A DNA stretch of 64,000 nucleotides from Hydractinia symbiolongicarpus (taxonomy: Eukaryota; Cnidaria; Hydrozoa; Anthoathecata; Hydractiniidae). The stretch spans positions 14,570,001 to 14,634,000 of the forward strand of contig NC_079878.1 in assembly GCF_029227915.1 (NCBI RefSeq), read 5' to 3'. Position numbers and translations under genes: made by a program. The notes under the pieces are model-generated. The model made no database searches, was not told where the DNA came from, and saw nothing but the letters and a program-made list of their open reading frames with translations. This document shows positions 45,095-60,000 of this stretch, in pieces; position 1 is the stretch's first letter, and every line of letters begins with the position of its first letter.

Positions 45095-48000
45095 TCAACT
45101 AAATAAATCATCATTCTTATCAATCGGTGGAGGTCTAGACATGGCTGCAGGTGATGAGCTCGGACCTTGCGTTAAATAACCAGCCGTGCCAACAGGCCCC
45201 GTTAAATAACCAGCATGAGTGTTCGCAGACAGAAAAAGGTCATGTTTCTGATCGCGAAATGATGACCAAATTGGTGACGCTTCCAAGATTTGATTAACCT
45301 TCAAAAATAATATTTTAAAAGTTCATTGGAGTGTTTGTGCATGCACGACTCAATTAATGACATAACTCACTAGCAAATTTAGTAGAAAAGCGAAGCCTGG
45401 GAGCTGTTTTGTATATATTTGTGCGGTAGCCGGTATGTTTATTACGTTTTATGGATACAATACCTTAAGTATTGTATCCATATAATGGATAAAAAATTAG
45501 GCAGACAATAAAAAAAAAATAATTGACTAAAAACAGTTACACAGAAGCCCTTGTCTTTAAAATTTTAACAGTTTACTTTGTACGAGGCTAGGGATGATTT
45601 CCAATTTCACAAAACGCGCGTCACAGATCAAAACACGCGTCACAGATCGAAACACGCGTCACAGATCGAAACACGCGTCACAGATCGAAACAGGCACCAC
45701 AGATCGATACACGCGTCACAGATCGAAACACGCTTCACAGATCTAAACACGCGTCACAGATCGAAAGAAGCTACATACCTGTTCACCATAATTCAAGTCT
45801 TTCAACATCGCTTTTAACGCTTTTACTATTTGAGCTTTCGTTCCAGATGCATTTTTTACACCAGTCAGAGGGCTGTCCAAAATAGTAAGCAAAAACTTTA
45901 CCAGATCAACGCGGAGAGCCTAAACAAAAGCAGTCATTGTTTTATTGAAGACAACAATACGAGTGTCTCGTCTTTGCTGTGTACATAGAATATCCAAAGT
46001 CTAAAGGCTCGTTTCCATGCGCAAAAAAGCTCACAAGAATTTTTGCAAGCGCATGCACACTTGATAAAGTTAGAGATTTTGTGCAAGCAAGCACGCGCTA
46101 ACAAGAAAGCTCCTGAGCTTTTTGCGCTATAGTAAAAATACAGTCAAATGGAAACGAGGCTTAAGCAATACACTTTAATTGTACACTTGCATTTATGCTT
46201 TGCTTACCCATTGCTTTTTCGGTTTAAAAATCTATTATTAAATGCTTCATGTTTGAAGTTGTCCTGAATGGATTTTGCTTATTACAAACAAATTGATGCA
46301 ATTAAAACTACGTCAAAAAGAAACGAAAAAAATGCAAAAAAACAAAAGCAGTAAACTAGTGACTTTGTTTTAATGAAACATTACCTGGGCTACGAGCTCT
46401 GTATGATTTTTTTCAAACATTCTATTCAGTGTTTCAGCTGCTAAACCCATCGCGTCTTCGCGTGAACGCATGGCGACAATCATCAACCGAATACCATCTG
46501 TCTGCGCCATCGAGCGAACGCAGAGCTAAAAATTAGCAAGCAATAAGATATTAGTGTGCTTTGATCTGGTAACCTGCTTTTTTAATTTGCAGTCATAACT
46601 AATATTTATAATCTTGGATGCTTTTGCAGTTTTGTAATTAATCAACCAACAAGAAAAATGAGTAGCAAAGAGCATGACAGATTATTCACCTCGTTATTAG
46701 CCAGCACGTGTATAACCTGAAGTGCATACTTGGGTACGGAGTTGTTACTAGAAGCCATAACTTGAAATATCTGTGGTATATGACCCAATGCTGGTACCTA
46801 AGAATATAAAATATATATTAAATATATATATTATATATTATTGTGCAAAAGAGAAACAAAAATTCATCACTGACCTGATCCAATAATGGAGGTTGTGCGT
46901 TGAAAAATGAAACTATAGCTTGTGTGACCATCTCCAGATGTTCGTTCTATGTAACAAAGAATTAAACGTAGAAATTCATAAATGTTTTAATATGAGTCTG
47001 TTCAAATAATGTAAATTAAACATTAGACACGGCTTGCAAAGAACCTGAGAAAATCGACAAAAATAAAGAAAAATACTGAGAGTGTAGAGAGCATTGTGTT
47101 TTGTTATCATGATATAAAGGGAACTGAATATTTTATGCTCGCTACAGTTCAAAAGTAGTTTCATGACAATAGTTTATCCACATAAATTTAACTGAGTGTC
47201 ACTTGAAAAGTTAGTGAATATGTCAAAGACATGTTGTGGCGATAGACATTCATAACTACTACTCTACATGAAAAAAAAGAAGCTCTAAATAAAGCCTCAT
47301 TTAAAAATGTCCAATCTATAGATCAGTAATAATGTCCCCATACGTAAACAAATTAATGAATACATTTCACAACAACAAAAAACGATATAACAAAGTAGAA
47401 GCACTGTAGAAAGTTAAGGAGCTTACATTCATATTCGGTTTAGTTGTAAGACTAATAAATTTGTCCATGAGAGACACCATGAACTCTTTTGGTTTCCTAA
47501 GCACCTAAAGTGAAAAGAAATGGTCAATAAAAAGCTAGATGGTCAAAATCAGAACTTCTTTCACGTGTTTTTTTTCATAAAACATGCGCACATACCCAAT
47601 TTGGTTGTGAAACAAAGAGACGGAGAAAAACACCTCCCACAACAAATTCTTCCACAACATCATCGAGTGTGATGACAAAATTATCTGGTAACTAAAACAA
47701 AACAAAAATAAGTAATATATTGCCATTTGAGCGTCAGTATCTAACCAGGAGTCCAAGCATAATTTCTTACCACCGGAAAATCGGAATAGTTAGGGTGGGA
47801 AAATTATGCTGGTTCGCAAACGAATTTCCTGCGGTCAGAATACTGACGACGCTTCTTGAATAGTTACTTCTATTGTTCTTTGTTCACGTAATCATTATCG
47901 GAAAACACTTTGTTTTAAGCACGATGGCCTCACTCGCCCGAACAAATATAATGAATTATCATACTATTTAAGAGGGTAAGATGTGGCCACACTGGCTTTG

Positions 48001-51000
48001 TGCTTATCGGTTGATTTTAATTCGGGGTTTGCTCTGACACATCGTTTACATCTAAACTTTCGTATGAGAGAAACTGACTTTTGATATCGTCCAGAAAGCT
48101 TAGTTTATTAGGCTAGTCAGTATTGGATAATTTACTATTGTCAAGACTAGTGGTATTGAACAGGGATTCTTATTAACAATGGGTAGATTCAGATTGCATT
48201 GGTAAGATCAATCTTCGTGTAACTCGACACCAACAATTGCATCTAAATCTATTTTACGAAGAACATATTATTTAGAATTCTTGAGAACCTACATAATAAT
48301 TTCTATATTTTCTGAGTTTGCAGTTTCCCCTAGTTTCATCACTACAATTGTTATGTAAAACAACCTTTCCCTTGAGGAAAAAAAATCTGTTTAGGAGATG
48401 CGATCCACGAAGGTAAATAGTGTCAATCACTTACTCTCCAGGTCGCATAAGGATCATCTTTCTGAATTTGGTAATGTCTAAATGCAAAACAAGTATTATG
48501 TTTACGCTTTGAATACTTTTGAACAGACCTAATTTGCAAAGCTTGAGCACCGACTCTGGTAATCCCAAAAATATTTGCTATATACTGGATGATCTTTCGC
48601 AACACCTGTGCAAGTTTTATTAAAGCATACACCTATCGTTTAAAATTTATTCTTTCTTGTTGTGACAGCTTGTTAATGAGGAACAGCAGATTTTAATGGA
48701 CAAAAAATTTTTACTTGTGTTTCAATTCCTTGGTGGTTATCGAAACCTTCTCTCGAGCGTCATCGTTCCATATTAACTCAGGATTTTCATGGTTAGCTAT
48801 GCAGATAAAAAAATAATAAAGGAATATCAATTTAATCGGTTGAACCCTACTCCTCTCCCACCAGAGATAATACTCTTCTGTTCAACTATTATTTGTCTAA
48901 ATTGCTCCTATTACTTGAAATTACGAACTGCCACACGTCCAAGCTTTTTTTCAGTAATTACAAAAACCTTTGCAGCTTTTCATGTGTACTGGTGGTTTTA
49001 AAATACAAGACAAATATAAAATATTAACACGGAATCTGTTATTTAACGTAAAATAGACATGTAACCAATCAGGGAATTTGCTTTGCTTTCCACTATCGCT
49101 ATCTCCAATTAAAATGTAAGAATAACGAAATATAGAGCACAATAAACAATATTTTACCTTCGAACATCTGCACAGAAGCCTCAGGACTATCCCTCATGGC
49201 GTCCATAAAAATGGAGGGTAGGAATTTGGAGAGCACTATCCTCACTTTCGGACCAATCAGCTTATCAGACATCATTTTGGCGAATAGTTCTGCAGTACGA
49301 GATCGTACTTGTGGATTGGTGGAATTGCAAAATAAGTCCAAGAGGTACACTAATGCTCCTGTAAAATAACTTAAAATAGAATCTCAAAACTGGAAAAAAA
49401 GATAATACGATTACACTAAGGTAATAATAATTTCTAAAGATCAACAGCGAAAAGCGCAAACCTGAAGCTTCTGACCTCTCGAAAAAGATTGTTTAAGGCC
49501 TTTCGATCAAACAAATCAGTTCTTTAGAGCATACATTTCTCCATCTCATTGTGTTGCAAGATGGAAAACTTCAAATTGTTGCATTTTCAAATGCGGCTTC
49601 GCTTTATCAGTATTAGTTTCCATAATAAAAGTTTGTGTTCAAGAGGGAGAATGTTCGAGATAGAAAAAGAATACAGGGAGAAAAAAAAACTAGCAAGAAA
49701 TTGTCGAAAGGAATCGAAAAGTATTCACTTCAGATAGGGAGAAGTTCGGGAGGGTATTCTATTATATTAGAAAATTAGGATATAATTTACCTTTATTCAT
49801 TGCTTCTTTCACCACTTTTGTATTTGACATGAGAGCATACAGTGTGTCCAATACCAGCACACAACCTACAGTTGATTGAAACAATAATTACATTCTCCAA
49901 TTGACAACATCTACGTAAAAATATTGTGGTGGCCACATATACTTAAAGCGCAGATTAAATCGGGGCTTCAAGCTACTGAATACAAATTGAGTATCATACA
50001 ATAAACAAACAGCAAGTTCTTACTTGAAGGTAAAGTGTGCAGGGTTAATAACAGATACGCTAATACATCTGCGTCAGCAATGTTAGCAATGCACTTCCCA
50101 TTGCCTGTAACACTTGCAACAACCTAGAAGAAAAATGATACCAATAACCAAGAGAACAATGCCACATGCAAAAGGCGACACTAAATTTGGTGAAAACTTT
50201 GTTCAGATTTCTGTTACTACATATGCTAGATTTAGCACTCATTATTGATCAAGGAAGTGTCCCCTTTAATAAACATTTTTTAATAACCGTCCTCTCTTGA
50301 ACAAATGCGTGATAGGGCGTCTAAATATTCCGAATATTTACCTCGAGTGCCAGCTTCTGCAATTTTTCAGCACCTGTCAAGCGTAGCAATGAAAACAGCA
50401 ATTTAAAATGTCCTATACATCGAGTTTCTACACCTGGATTTCCCTTTATGACATTTCTTAATGCTTCTAAAGCCAATCCTATCTTCTCCAAACGAGCGTT
50501 GTGTGCTCCTGTTTTGCTGGTATCGATTTCTGATGCGGTCAATGCCATCAGTGAATGCAAGTACTGAAATACAAACACAAAACTACATATGAAATTTTAA
50601 CAATCTTGTGTGGTTACCAGATGAGAATAAACTTCTGACGTGCGATTCTTAAATGATGGTTACAAGAAAAGATAAGGCGCCTCGTTAAAAACAGTTCTAT
50701 GTGTACCTGTGCTTGTGATCCTAAATAGTCAATTAAAGCTTCTCCAAATTTCTGTGGATCCTGGAAAAAGAATAAAAAAATAAAAAACTTCTTACTGTTG
50801 TTTTCAGGTGTTCATTTAAACAAAGGTGTTCAAATAAACTGTAAAAAGATGTAACGAAGTATGTAATTATTTCAGATGTGTAAGTTATATTATATACCTC
50901 TAAAGGGAAAGATGGTTGTTCGTTGTACACGCGTACAAATATTTCTCCAACAATCAATTCTTTGGCATGAGCAGAAAAAACAAATTCTGAGCCGTATGCA

Positions 51001-54000
51001 GCATCTTGTTGGTCCTACAAAAAAGCGGAGAACGCAATTGCAATTGGAAGATAAAATACATTCTGAAGCAAGTAAAAATAGTAATAAGAATATATACTCT
51101 AGTTCTGAGCTCTTGATTTTTTTCCAAAAAGTCACTTAATTCTGCTCGAGTAGAATTATCCCAGATAAGATATGGATTCTCTGTGTTTGAGTTCAACAGT
51201 TTTAACATCTAAAAAAATAATTCCAGTAAAACCAAAAACAGTTGCAATTTTGACAACAACAACAATAACAACAACAATAACAACAACCAAAAACAACAAT
51301 AACAACAAAAATAACAACAACCAAAAACAATAACAACTATAACTAAAAAAACCGCAACAACAAAAACAAAAATATTACAAGTAACCAAAACAAAAGCGAC
51401 AAAAAATAAATAAAAACAACACACTTCGTGTTGGTTATCTTTGCTCAATTTTCGAGCGACATATGGTGTAAGTAGTGCAGCCAAAGATTTCTTAACAGCA
51501 GGATTTTCAGGAGTTGCTAGCTCGCCAACTAAATGTAAATAAAACGTAGCAGATAACTACAAAAAATACTGCAACCATAAAATTTAAACAAAATTTACCA
51601 AGATATCCTCCCATCCTCGCAAGAGCTTTCACACTTAGTTTAGCTAAATTGTTTGCAGTTTTCTAAACAAAAACAACACGACATTAAATATACAGGCAGT
51701 AATCACACAATATAAAAATAAATTGTTCGCAACGTAGATGGGTTTTAAACCTATTCGAATTTTCAAATATAAGTAAGTTTGATGACAAACAATTAAAAAA
51801 AATACGTTTTAGACAATTAATTAATCACTCAGAACGTTAACACTTTTCTCAGCAGTATTTTCCTAACTAAAGAAAATGTTTTAAAATTTGATTTGAATTT
51901 TCTCCACAACAGGGTGGCAGACAATGAGTTGTTTATCATTTGAAAAACACTTTACATCTTTTTCCTTTGGTACGCACACCACCGCAATTTTTCAAATGGG
52001 AATACAGTTGCCATACAGCAACATTATAAAATCAAGATGTTAAAAATGTACTTGCTGTCTTTTCTAAAAAGTTTCACTAAAGTGCTGCTACGCTGCTACC
52101 GAAATACGTACCTGCTGGTTTGATTCTTGGGATGTTTCAACACCACTCTCCTCCAGGGTGTAATCATAGTTAAACAAATACTGCAACAAACTCCACAAAG
52201 CTCCACACTAAAAAAGTAGAAGACAATAATCCTCTAACAGAAGGCAACAAATCCAGAAAAATTATTTTGGAATTTAAAATTGTTAAGTTCTAACCTGCAA
52301 AAGATGTGTTTGCAACCAGAAGTCGACAGAAAAATTACAAATACATTCTGCGGCTACACAGGCTAGCGAAGTTAGGTTCTAAAAATTAAAAACATAGATT
52401 GAGCAATTCTTGTTTTGTTTGTTAATTTCGGATTAAGGCTTAATCCGTATCTCATAGTTAGTCCTTACAATGTACAAAAGGAAAAGTACATTTTTTTTCA
52501 TTTATGTCTTTTCTACCAACTAATTTGTACTGGTTTTTCAATTTTTTACATATTACAAACTTTAAACGAACCTTAAATGTCATTATTCTGCATAAGTCAC
52601 TGACTATTGTTGGAATTTCAGTAATTTTTTCTCGACAGCCTTCAAATTGTGCTGACACAGCATAACAACGTGTGATAAAAGTGCAGATAGGAACTTGAAT
52701 GTCTTTTGGACCGGTTGATTCTGTTAGCACACTCACACATCTGGAGTAGGCTTCTTGTAATAACTAGAAATGACATTTAAAATGCTAAAGCAATTACTAT
52801 AATAATAATAAAAAACATTGTTGACGTAACCAAAATTCAAATGACAGTTCTTTTCCATTGTTCTTCTGCCTAAGTGAATCTTTCCATGGGCTTATCGACT
52901 AGTCTCTTTAATAACAGCCATATTTTGTGTGTTTAAAAGTGTCACGTGTAGCTAATTTTAATAATCACCGGAGCGCCACAGTTTTAAAAACCTATTTTTT
53001 ACTAACAACCAATCCAAGTTCTTTGCTGCCTCAACATGCAGACAGAGGAAATATCTACACGATCCAGATGCGCTCACAATGGCCATTTTGGTTTGGAAGT
53101 AATGGTGTGAGGTTTGTAGGTCTCTTTTTGACCTTCTTCTCATCTAAATACTTTGTATATAGGAATATTCATTTTCTGTATGTTTTTACATGATAAATAT
53201 ATGATCACGTATTTTAGGCACATACAAATCATGAACTTACCAATTTTAAGATTTTGGCTATGAACGTAGATTTCAAGATATTATCCTAAAAAGCTAGCTA
53301 GGTAGGTAGTCCAGGTCGTTAAAATTATTCAGTTTGGTATAAGAGCTTTTTATCCTTGCCATTATATTTTTTTTCTGTTACTTTCACCAATCTGATTTCA
53401 ATTAAGCTGCAAGCTGTGGTCTGTGGCTATCTAGCTGTTAGTGGTCTGTGGATATCTAGCTGTTAGTGGTCTATATCTAGCCTGGTTAAAAAGTGAAAGT
53501 AGCCGAATACAGTTGGATGCAACATAATCTTGAAGTCTTTCTTAATCAATATGATGTTTAGTGGCTACATGTTATACTGTAAGATAAAAGTTTATTCCTT
53601 TAATGAGAGAAGTAGGATGTGTTTATAGCCTGTAGGATGTGTTTATAGCCTGTAGGATGTGTTTATTATTTACACCGACAATTTTGCAATTTTCCCAAAA
53701 ACTTATTTCACACAAAAAAAATTGCTGACACTCCAAAGTGAAATTCGACTTGAAGTTTTTTGCAATATGTCTATCATAGATGTTTCACAACAACATCAAT
53801 GCAGATAAATGTAAAATTCTTGTAGTCACTAGAATGAGATTTCATTTCCCTCACAACATGCAATATCCATTTTTATTTTAATTTTCTAACTGGCCTTACT
53901 TTAGCCTACTTCCCTTAACCCAGTAAATACAAATGTCTATCATGTACAAAGTAGCTTCATTTAACACATCATGTCATGCTTTTATAATAAAAAGATTCAC

Positions 54001-57000
54001 ACCTCAATACCATTTTCTCTTCTTAGCTCCTCAGCATTTAAAGCAGAGCAATTTACAGTATGGTAGGCCAACTCAGCAGCAGCTGGTAATAGTGGTGTTT
54101 CTTTGCCAAATAATGATTTATCACTAGTTTCCATTTGAATAGTTTTGATGAGCATAGGATAACCAGAATATTTATATGGTTGGAGAACTAAAACAGATAA
54201 ATTCAAGCCAATCAAAAACTTTCATAAATCAACAAAATTTTTCGCAGTCATTAATAGTACAGTATTTAACAGTAGTTCATCAAGTCCCTAAAATGTTTAA
54301 CATCCTCAACTTGAGATTCGTTTTGTGTGAGACAGTCTTCTTTTATGTCCCGGGTTGCCAACCACACAAGAAAATCAATATTGGTAAATCATAAAATTAA
54401 TCAAAGTTACATTTGGAAAAGTATTTTTTTTTACGAACACACCTTCTTTATATCTGCTAAATAGTATACTTTGTGCCTTCAGTACTAATACAATATTTTT
54501 GGGATCAGGTCCCATTGTTTTAGAGCGAGAGTCTTTGGTGCACAAAAATTCATAAGCCTTTGAAACTTGTTCAAAAATTTCCTAAAAAATAAAATAATAA
54601 AATAAAATACATAATATTGTTAATAACTTATAATTCTGTAGCCTGTTATGTAACATGCTACCATTCAACAATGTGATTTGTTATCATTGGTTAAAGTAAA
54701 AAAAATCTAACAGGCTTATTCTGATAAAAACTAACTTGTTATGGTCCAACTACGTCAGCAGGGAAAAAGGTCAAAATTATTTCAAAATGGTAAACTTACT
54801 CTGCCTTCTGGATTTTTATCAGGATGGTATTTCTGTGCCATTCTAAAATAGGCCTTTCGGACAACACTATCTTCATGTCTAAAAATAATTTAGATGCGCT
54901 GAATTGTTGACTTTTACGATTGTTATAAGGAACAAAATCAGAATAGGTTGACGAAAACATTCTACTTTGTGTCTTTGCTGAGTCGTAAAACTTCATAAGC
55001 TTCTTCAGTTGAAAGTGTGGGTGGTTTTTTTTCAACTTCATCTTTCCAAGCATCCAATATGTCTTTTAACAGTTTTACCTTTAATAAAGTGCTTTGCAAT
55101 AACACATCTTTAAAGAACAACTCTGATAATCTTATTGACTGGTCAACTTTTCTTAGCTTTTTAGGAAATCCTTTTTTAAAATAAGAAAAGATTAGTAGGG
55201 GAAAAATAGTCAAACCAATAGTCAAACTTTTTGTCCCAACTAACTAATCTGCAATGATTATGCATCTATTTCAATCATAAGTCAAATGCAGCTTTCCAAA
55301 ACTATTTTTGTTTCTGAAATTTACCAACTCATGCATATAATTTTATTTTTAATTATTAGCGCTGATAAATCACTATTATTGGTTAAGAATTGAAATAGTG
55401 TTAAGTTCTAATCTCTTTCTACTTATATATTATAAGCACTTTCTTACAATCTGTTGCCTTGAAAATTTACAAAACTATAATAGATACTATTTTCAGGTAG
55501 TGTTGTGGTAAACCTTAAAACAAACTTAAAGAAACATTTAACAATGCTTACGGACTGCTTAACCCTGCATTTTTCAGACAATAGCTTTTAGACAAAGTGG
55601 ATCTCGCTCAGTAATATATGAGTAACATATGAATAATTCAATAAGTGTTTTTCTATTTTTTTAAAATACACGTGCCTAAGAATCTACAGATTACTGCAAG
55701 GCCTTATACCAGACCTCCACAATTAACACATTCTTACAGAAGTTTTTTAAGACACCAATGGTTGGCAACTTTTGTAAAATACAAAGAGAAATATATCTTT
55801 ACTGGTTCTTTGATTGGCCAGTCTGGATATATCTGTGTGTCGCAAAGATGTTTCAAGTAGTATATGTTGCAAAATAATTCATTTTCAAGTTGTGGATACT
55901 GAATGGCTGGAATAGGACAGTACTAAAGAGAAAATAACCATTATCATGTATGCTTGTAAAACAATGTTTAATGAGCATTATCATGTGTGTTTGTAAAACA
56001 ATGTTTAATGAGCATTATCATGTGTGTTTGTAAAACAATGTTTAATGAGCATTATCATGTGTGTTTGTAAAACAATGTTTAATGAGCATTATCATGTGTG
56101 TTTGTAAAACAATGTTTAATGAGCATTATCATGTGTGTTTGTAAAACAATGGTTAATGAGCATTATAATGTGTGTTTGTAAAACAATGTTTAATGAGCAT
56201 TATCATGTGTGTTTGTAAAACAATGGTTAATGAGCATTATCATGTGTGTTTGTAAAACAATGTTTAATGAGCATTATCATGTGTGTTTGTAAAACAATGT
56301 TTAATGAGCATTATCATGTGTGTTTGTAAAACAATGTTTAATGAGCATTATCATGTGTGTTTGTAAAACAATGTTTAATGAGCATTATAATGTGTGTTTG
56401 TAAAACAATGTTTAATGAGCATTATCATGTGTGTTTGTAAAACAATGGTTAATGAGCATTATCATGTGTGTTTGTAAAACAATGTTTAATGAGCATTATC
56501 ATGTGTGTTTGTAAAACAATGTTTAATGAGCATTATAATGTGTGTTTGTAAAACAATGTTTAATGAGCATTATCATGTGTGTTTGTAAAACAATGTTTAA
56601 TGAGCATTATCATGTGTGTTTGTAAAACAATGTTTAATGAGCATTATCATGTGTGTTTGTAAAACAATGTTTAATGAGCATTATCATGTGTGTTTGTAAA
56701 ACAATGTTTAATGAGCAAGGCAATAAACAAACAGATACAAAATTGTTTTTGTAATTGAGTAAATAACCCATAAAGCAAATGGGCATGAAAAAAGATTTTA
56801 TACCTGATATAAAGCTCTAACATTACTTTGAAGTCGTGGTGAAAAATCGGAAATGTGTGATGCAATTTTCTCAATCATCATACGCCTCATCTCACTACTC
56901 CATATTGCTTCGGGAGTTTCAAATTCACCCAAGAATATCTCAGCAAATTTTTCACAACCTAAAATATAGATGAGATGTAGTCGCAGGTCTAAAGGTGGTG

Positions 57001-60000
57001 TATCTCAGCAAAATTTTCACAACCTAAAATATAGATGAGATGTAGTCGCAGGTCTAGAGGTGGTGGGTAAAGATTGTGTGAATGTTTTTTTAAAAGTTAA
57101 AACTCTATATTCGTCAAAATGCACTCTAAATGTGAAAAATACAGTATGAAACTGCATCAAAAAAATGAAAATATGTTAAATAAATTGCTTGTGAAACAAC
57201 CAGGTTAAGTTTAGAATTGACCTTTTGTGGTTGATATAGAAAACCAGAAATTTTTTCAAATCAAATTAATTTGATTTGAAGAAACAGTACATTGTGCTTA
57301 TGATGTACAAGTATATACAGCAATTAATTGTGTGCGATATAATGCAGCAGTAAAAACCCTTTGCTATGACTGAATTATTAATCTTTAAAATAATTATTTT
57401 TAACTTAACTTCAATAAAGGCGGGGTGCCTTTATTGACAGTATAGTCCAGAAAATTTAAAAGCTATACTCTTTTAGACAAGTGAGAGGTATTTGATATAG
57501 AAGACTGAGAAACATTGGAAACTCTCCAGCTTACCATAATTTTCAAGGTACCAAATCATTGCTTCTGGTAGTATTTGTCCCAAAATACTCCTTTGCAGCA
57601 TTTCTTTTGGTATGTTCTGTATATGGTAAAAATAAAAGTCAGAACACAATGCTTATCCAAAAACTGTAGTTAAGATAACAATAAATATACCTCTTCTGAT
57701 CTAAAAGCTTGTTTCATGTGTGTTTCTTGAAGAAATCTAGTAAAAGTTTTGCATGGTGTAAATAGAGGATTAGTAATAAAAAAATCATTGTTCATGATTT
57801 CTCATTGCATTTTAAGACACACAATCTAACTATATACCTGCCAATAGGAATAACATTAGATCCAGTGTACATTAGAATGAAGAAAAATGCTCCAGTCATG
57901 TATAACCGAGGCATAACAGGATTGTCCTAAAATATCAAAATAAGGTATATTGCAAATATCATCTAACAAATAAAACACATTGTTATTAAAGAATACTAGG
58001 TAACAATGTGTAGTTTACACTTGATCAAAAGATGAAGTAATCTTCATTTTTAATTCATTTGTTGCAACAACAATTATCCTAATATAGGCTACAAATTTTT
58101 ACAAAAACATACCACCATAACATCTGTTAACAATGCTGCAACTTTTTCAACAATACTTGGATCAAACGTAAGAAGCAGCTAAGACAAATAGAGTAAGGTA
58201 AAATATACAATGAAAATAAAACTTTAAGATATAAAAAAAATACATGACTAGTTGTTGCTCCCTAGAGCAAGGGAAAAATTGAAAAAAAGCAGGATCGTTA
58301 AAAACCAGTTCAGTATAAACATAAGCTTCCTTACTTGAACGATATGTGGCAAACACGATGGATCAGATAACACTCTTTTGGCTTTTGGTAATGGTCGAAC
58401 CACAGCTCCATCAACATCCCTGAAGTGTTTGTGTTAAAATGAAAGTTTGTTAAAAATCAGCAAATTGGGCCTAATTTCACTTTAATTTTTAACAAACGTT
58501 TTGCAAAAAATTACTTATTCATCACCTTACATGACTAGTATTAGAAATATTAAAAAAAAGAAGAGAAAATCAGATTAAAATTCCTTTTTTTTTTTCAAAT
58601 ACTGCAAAACTTTCAACAAGCAGAATTCAACAAAAATCTTCCTATGTAATCATGATAAAAGCAATTTCTATTTAGGTTCAACTTCTAAATATAATAGCAC
58701 AATGGAAAAGTCCTTTGCACCTTACAAATTCGTGCTCAAGTATAAAAAAGGAAAATCATTGTTAAAGGATTTTATTAGTGTCTGTTTTAGAATAGAGGGA
58801 CATCTAAGATTTAATTTTTATTGATTACAGTGAAGATTGAGGAAGTAGTAAAATTTTTTTTACCTGTTTGGGTAAAACTTGCATATTGATATCAGCATAT
58901 TTAGGCAGGTAATACAAAGATCCGAGTCGTTTAAAATAGGTTGGCCTGTGGCGCACAAAGACCATTTTAACTGTGGGACAGAACTGAGTGACCTCCATCC
59001 ATCCATTCCTTGTGCCCAGCACCTGGTTGAAGGATTTAAAATCTTTTGATCATACATTTCTTTCATCTAAAGTTTTTAAACAGTTTAGGAAATATTTTTG
59101 ACAGGATAATAAAACACAAATTATTATAACACATTAATTACACATGAAGTTTGCAATAAATACAGGTTGTTTACTGTACACCTTTAAGAAGATTGATAAT
59201 GCAGTTCAAGTTTTGTGTATTATGACCATCATATAAAAATATTCAATATAAGCACTATAAAAATATTTATACCTCAGGAAAGCTGAAAGGACCTGTTCTT
59301 TCTTTTTCAACATTGCCATAATACCATTCCTTTTCAGCATAATCTCTGAACATTTCTAAAGATGCTTCTATCATTGTGGTCTATGAAAAAGTTTAGAAGC
59401 AACTTAACATTATTTAGAGTTTTAGAGTCTGTTTCACTACTCATGTCTATTAGCATTTCAACACCCCTTTTTATTATAGTCTAATTACACACTTCGTAAC
59501 ATAAATTAGTAATAAAATAACCCTCTTAATACATCTGTTATATTCACAAAACATATTCATGTCAAACTTTTTTTTTAAATTTAGTTTTATTTAATTTAGA
59601 TGTAAGTTGCTCCTAAATGCAACCAAATGGCCAAATGTGTGTAAGCATGCATAAAAATAAATTGGCAACATGAAAAACAGGTTTGCTGATGATTGAATCA
59701 GGAGGGTTGGTTTATCACCTGCATTGGAACTGTTGCTCTGGAAATATGTAGATGCGCCAACACTAAAAGTTCCACTAGAATTCTGATTCCTCCGCCATCA
59801 ATAAACTGCTTGACATTTTCTTTGTTCTTCATCAGCTCTTTCAAAAACAGTAATAACCTATCTCTTTCTAATTTATCAGTTGATCGCTCCAACATACCAA
59901 CAATAAATCTAGTGTCGTGAAAAGGTCCAATTTCTTCATGACATTTACCATAAACTTTAGCCATTGCCTGAAACATTTCACATTTTATCTTTAACAAAAC

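Larger units (their letters stand above)
45095..54878 (-). other. DNAJC13: DNAJC13 exon map, 3' half (exons 26-49 of those seen)
   Basis: In transcript order: 54800-54878 (J-domain HPD), 54443-54581, 54003-54187, 52572-52763, 52295-52378, 52112-52207, 51599-51662, 51425-51528, 51098-51208, 50898-51014, 50707-50760, 50342-50563, 50024-50123, 49791-49865, 49158-49358, 48715-48796, 48435-48477, 47596-47691, 47427-47504, 46875-46946, 46690-46797, 46385-46525, 45779-45919, 45095-45298. The stop TGA is at 45095-45097. Confidence 0.85.

Noticed and set aside
45578-45817. Plus-strand repetitive protein frame ([16 protein letters not shown])
   Set aside because: It is a reading of the 19-bp minisatellite plus antisense of a DNAJC13 exon.
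48529-48605. Protein-like frame [21 protein letters not shown] between DNAJC13 exons, with acceptor and donor
   Set aside because: Exon 48715-48796 joins 48435-48477 directly in phase and with family similarity; including this piece shifts the frame to an early stop.
51209-51484. Minus-strand frame with very hydrophobic Leu/Val/Phe-rich stretch
   Set aside because: It is the reverse of an (AAC)n-type microsatellite joined to a real DNAJC13 exon, not a membrane protein.
55940-56717. Possible CRISPR array from regular 37-bp repeats
   Set aside because: Units abut with no spacers, in a eukaryotic intron.
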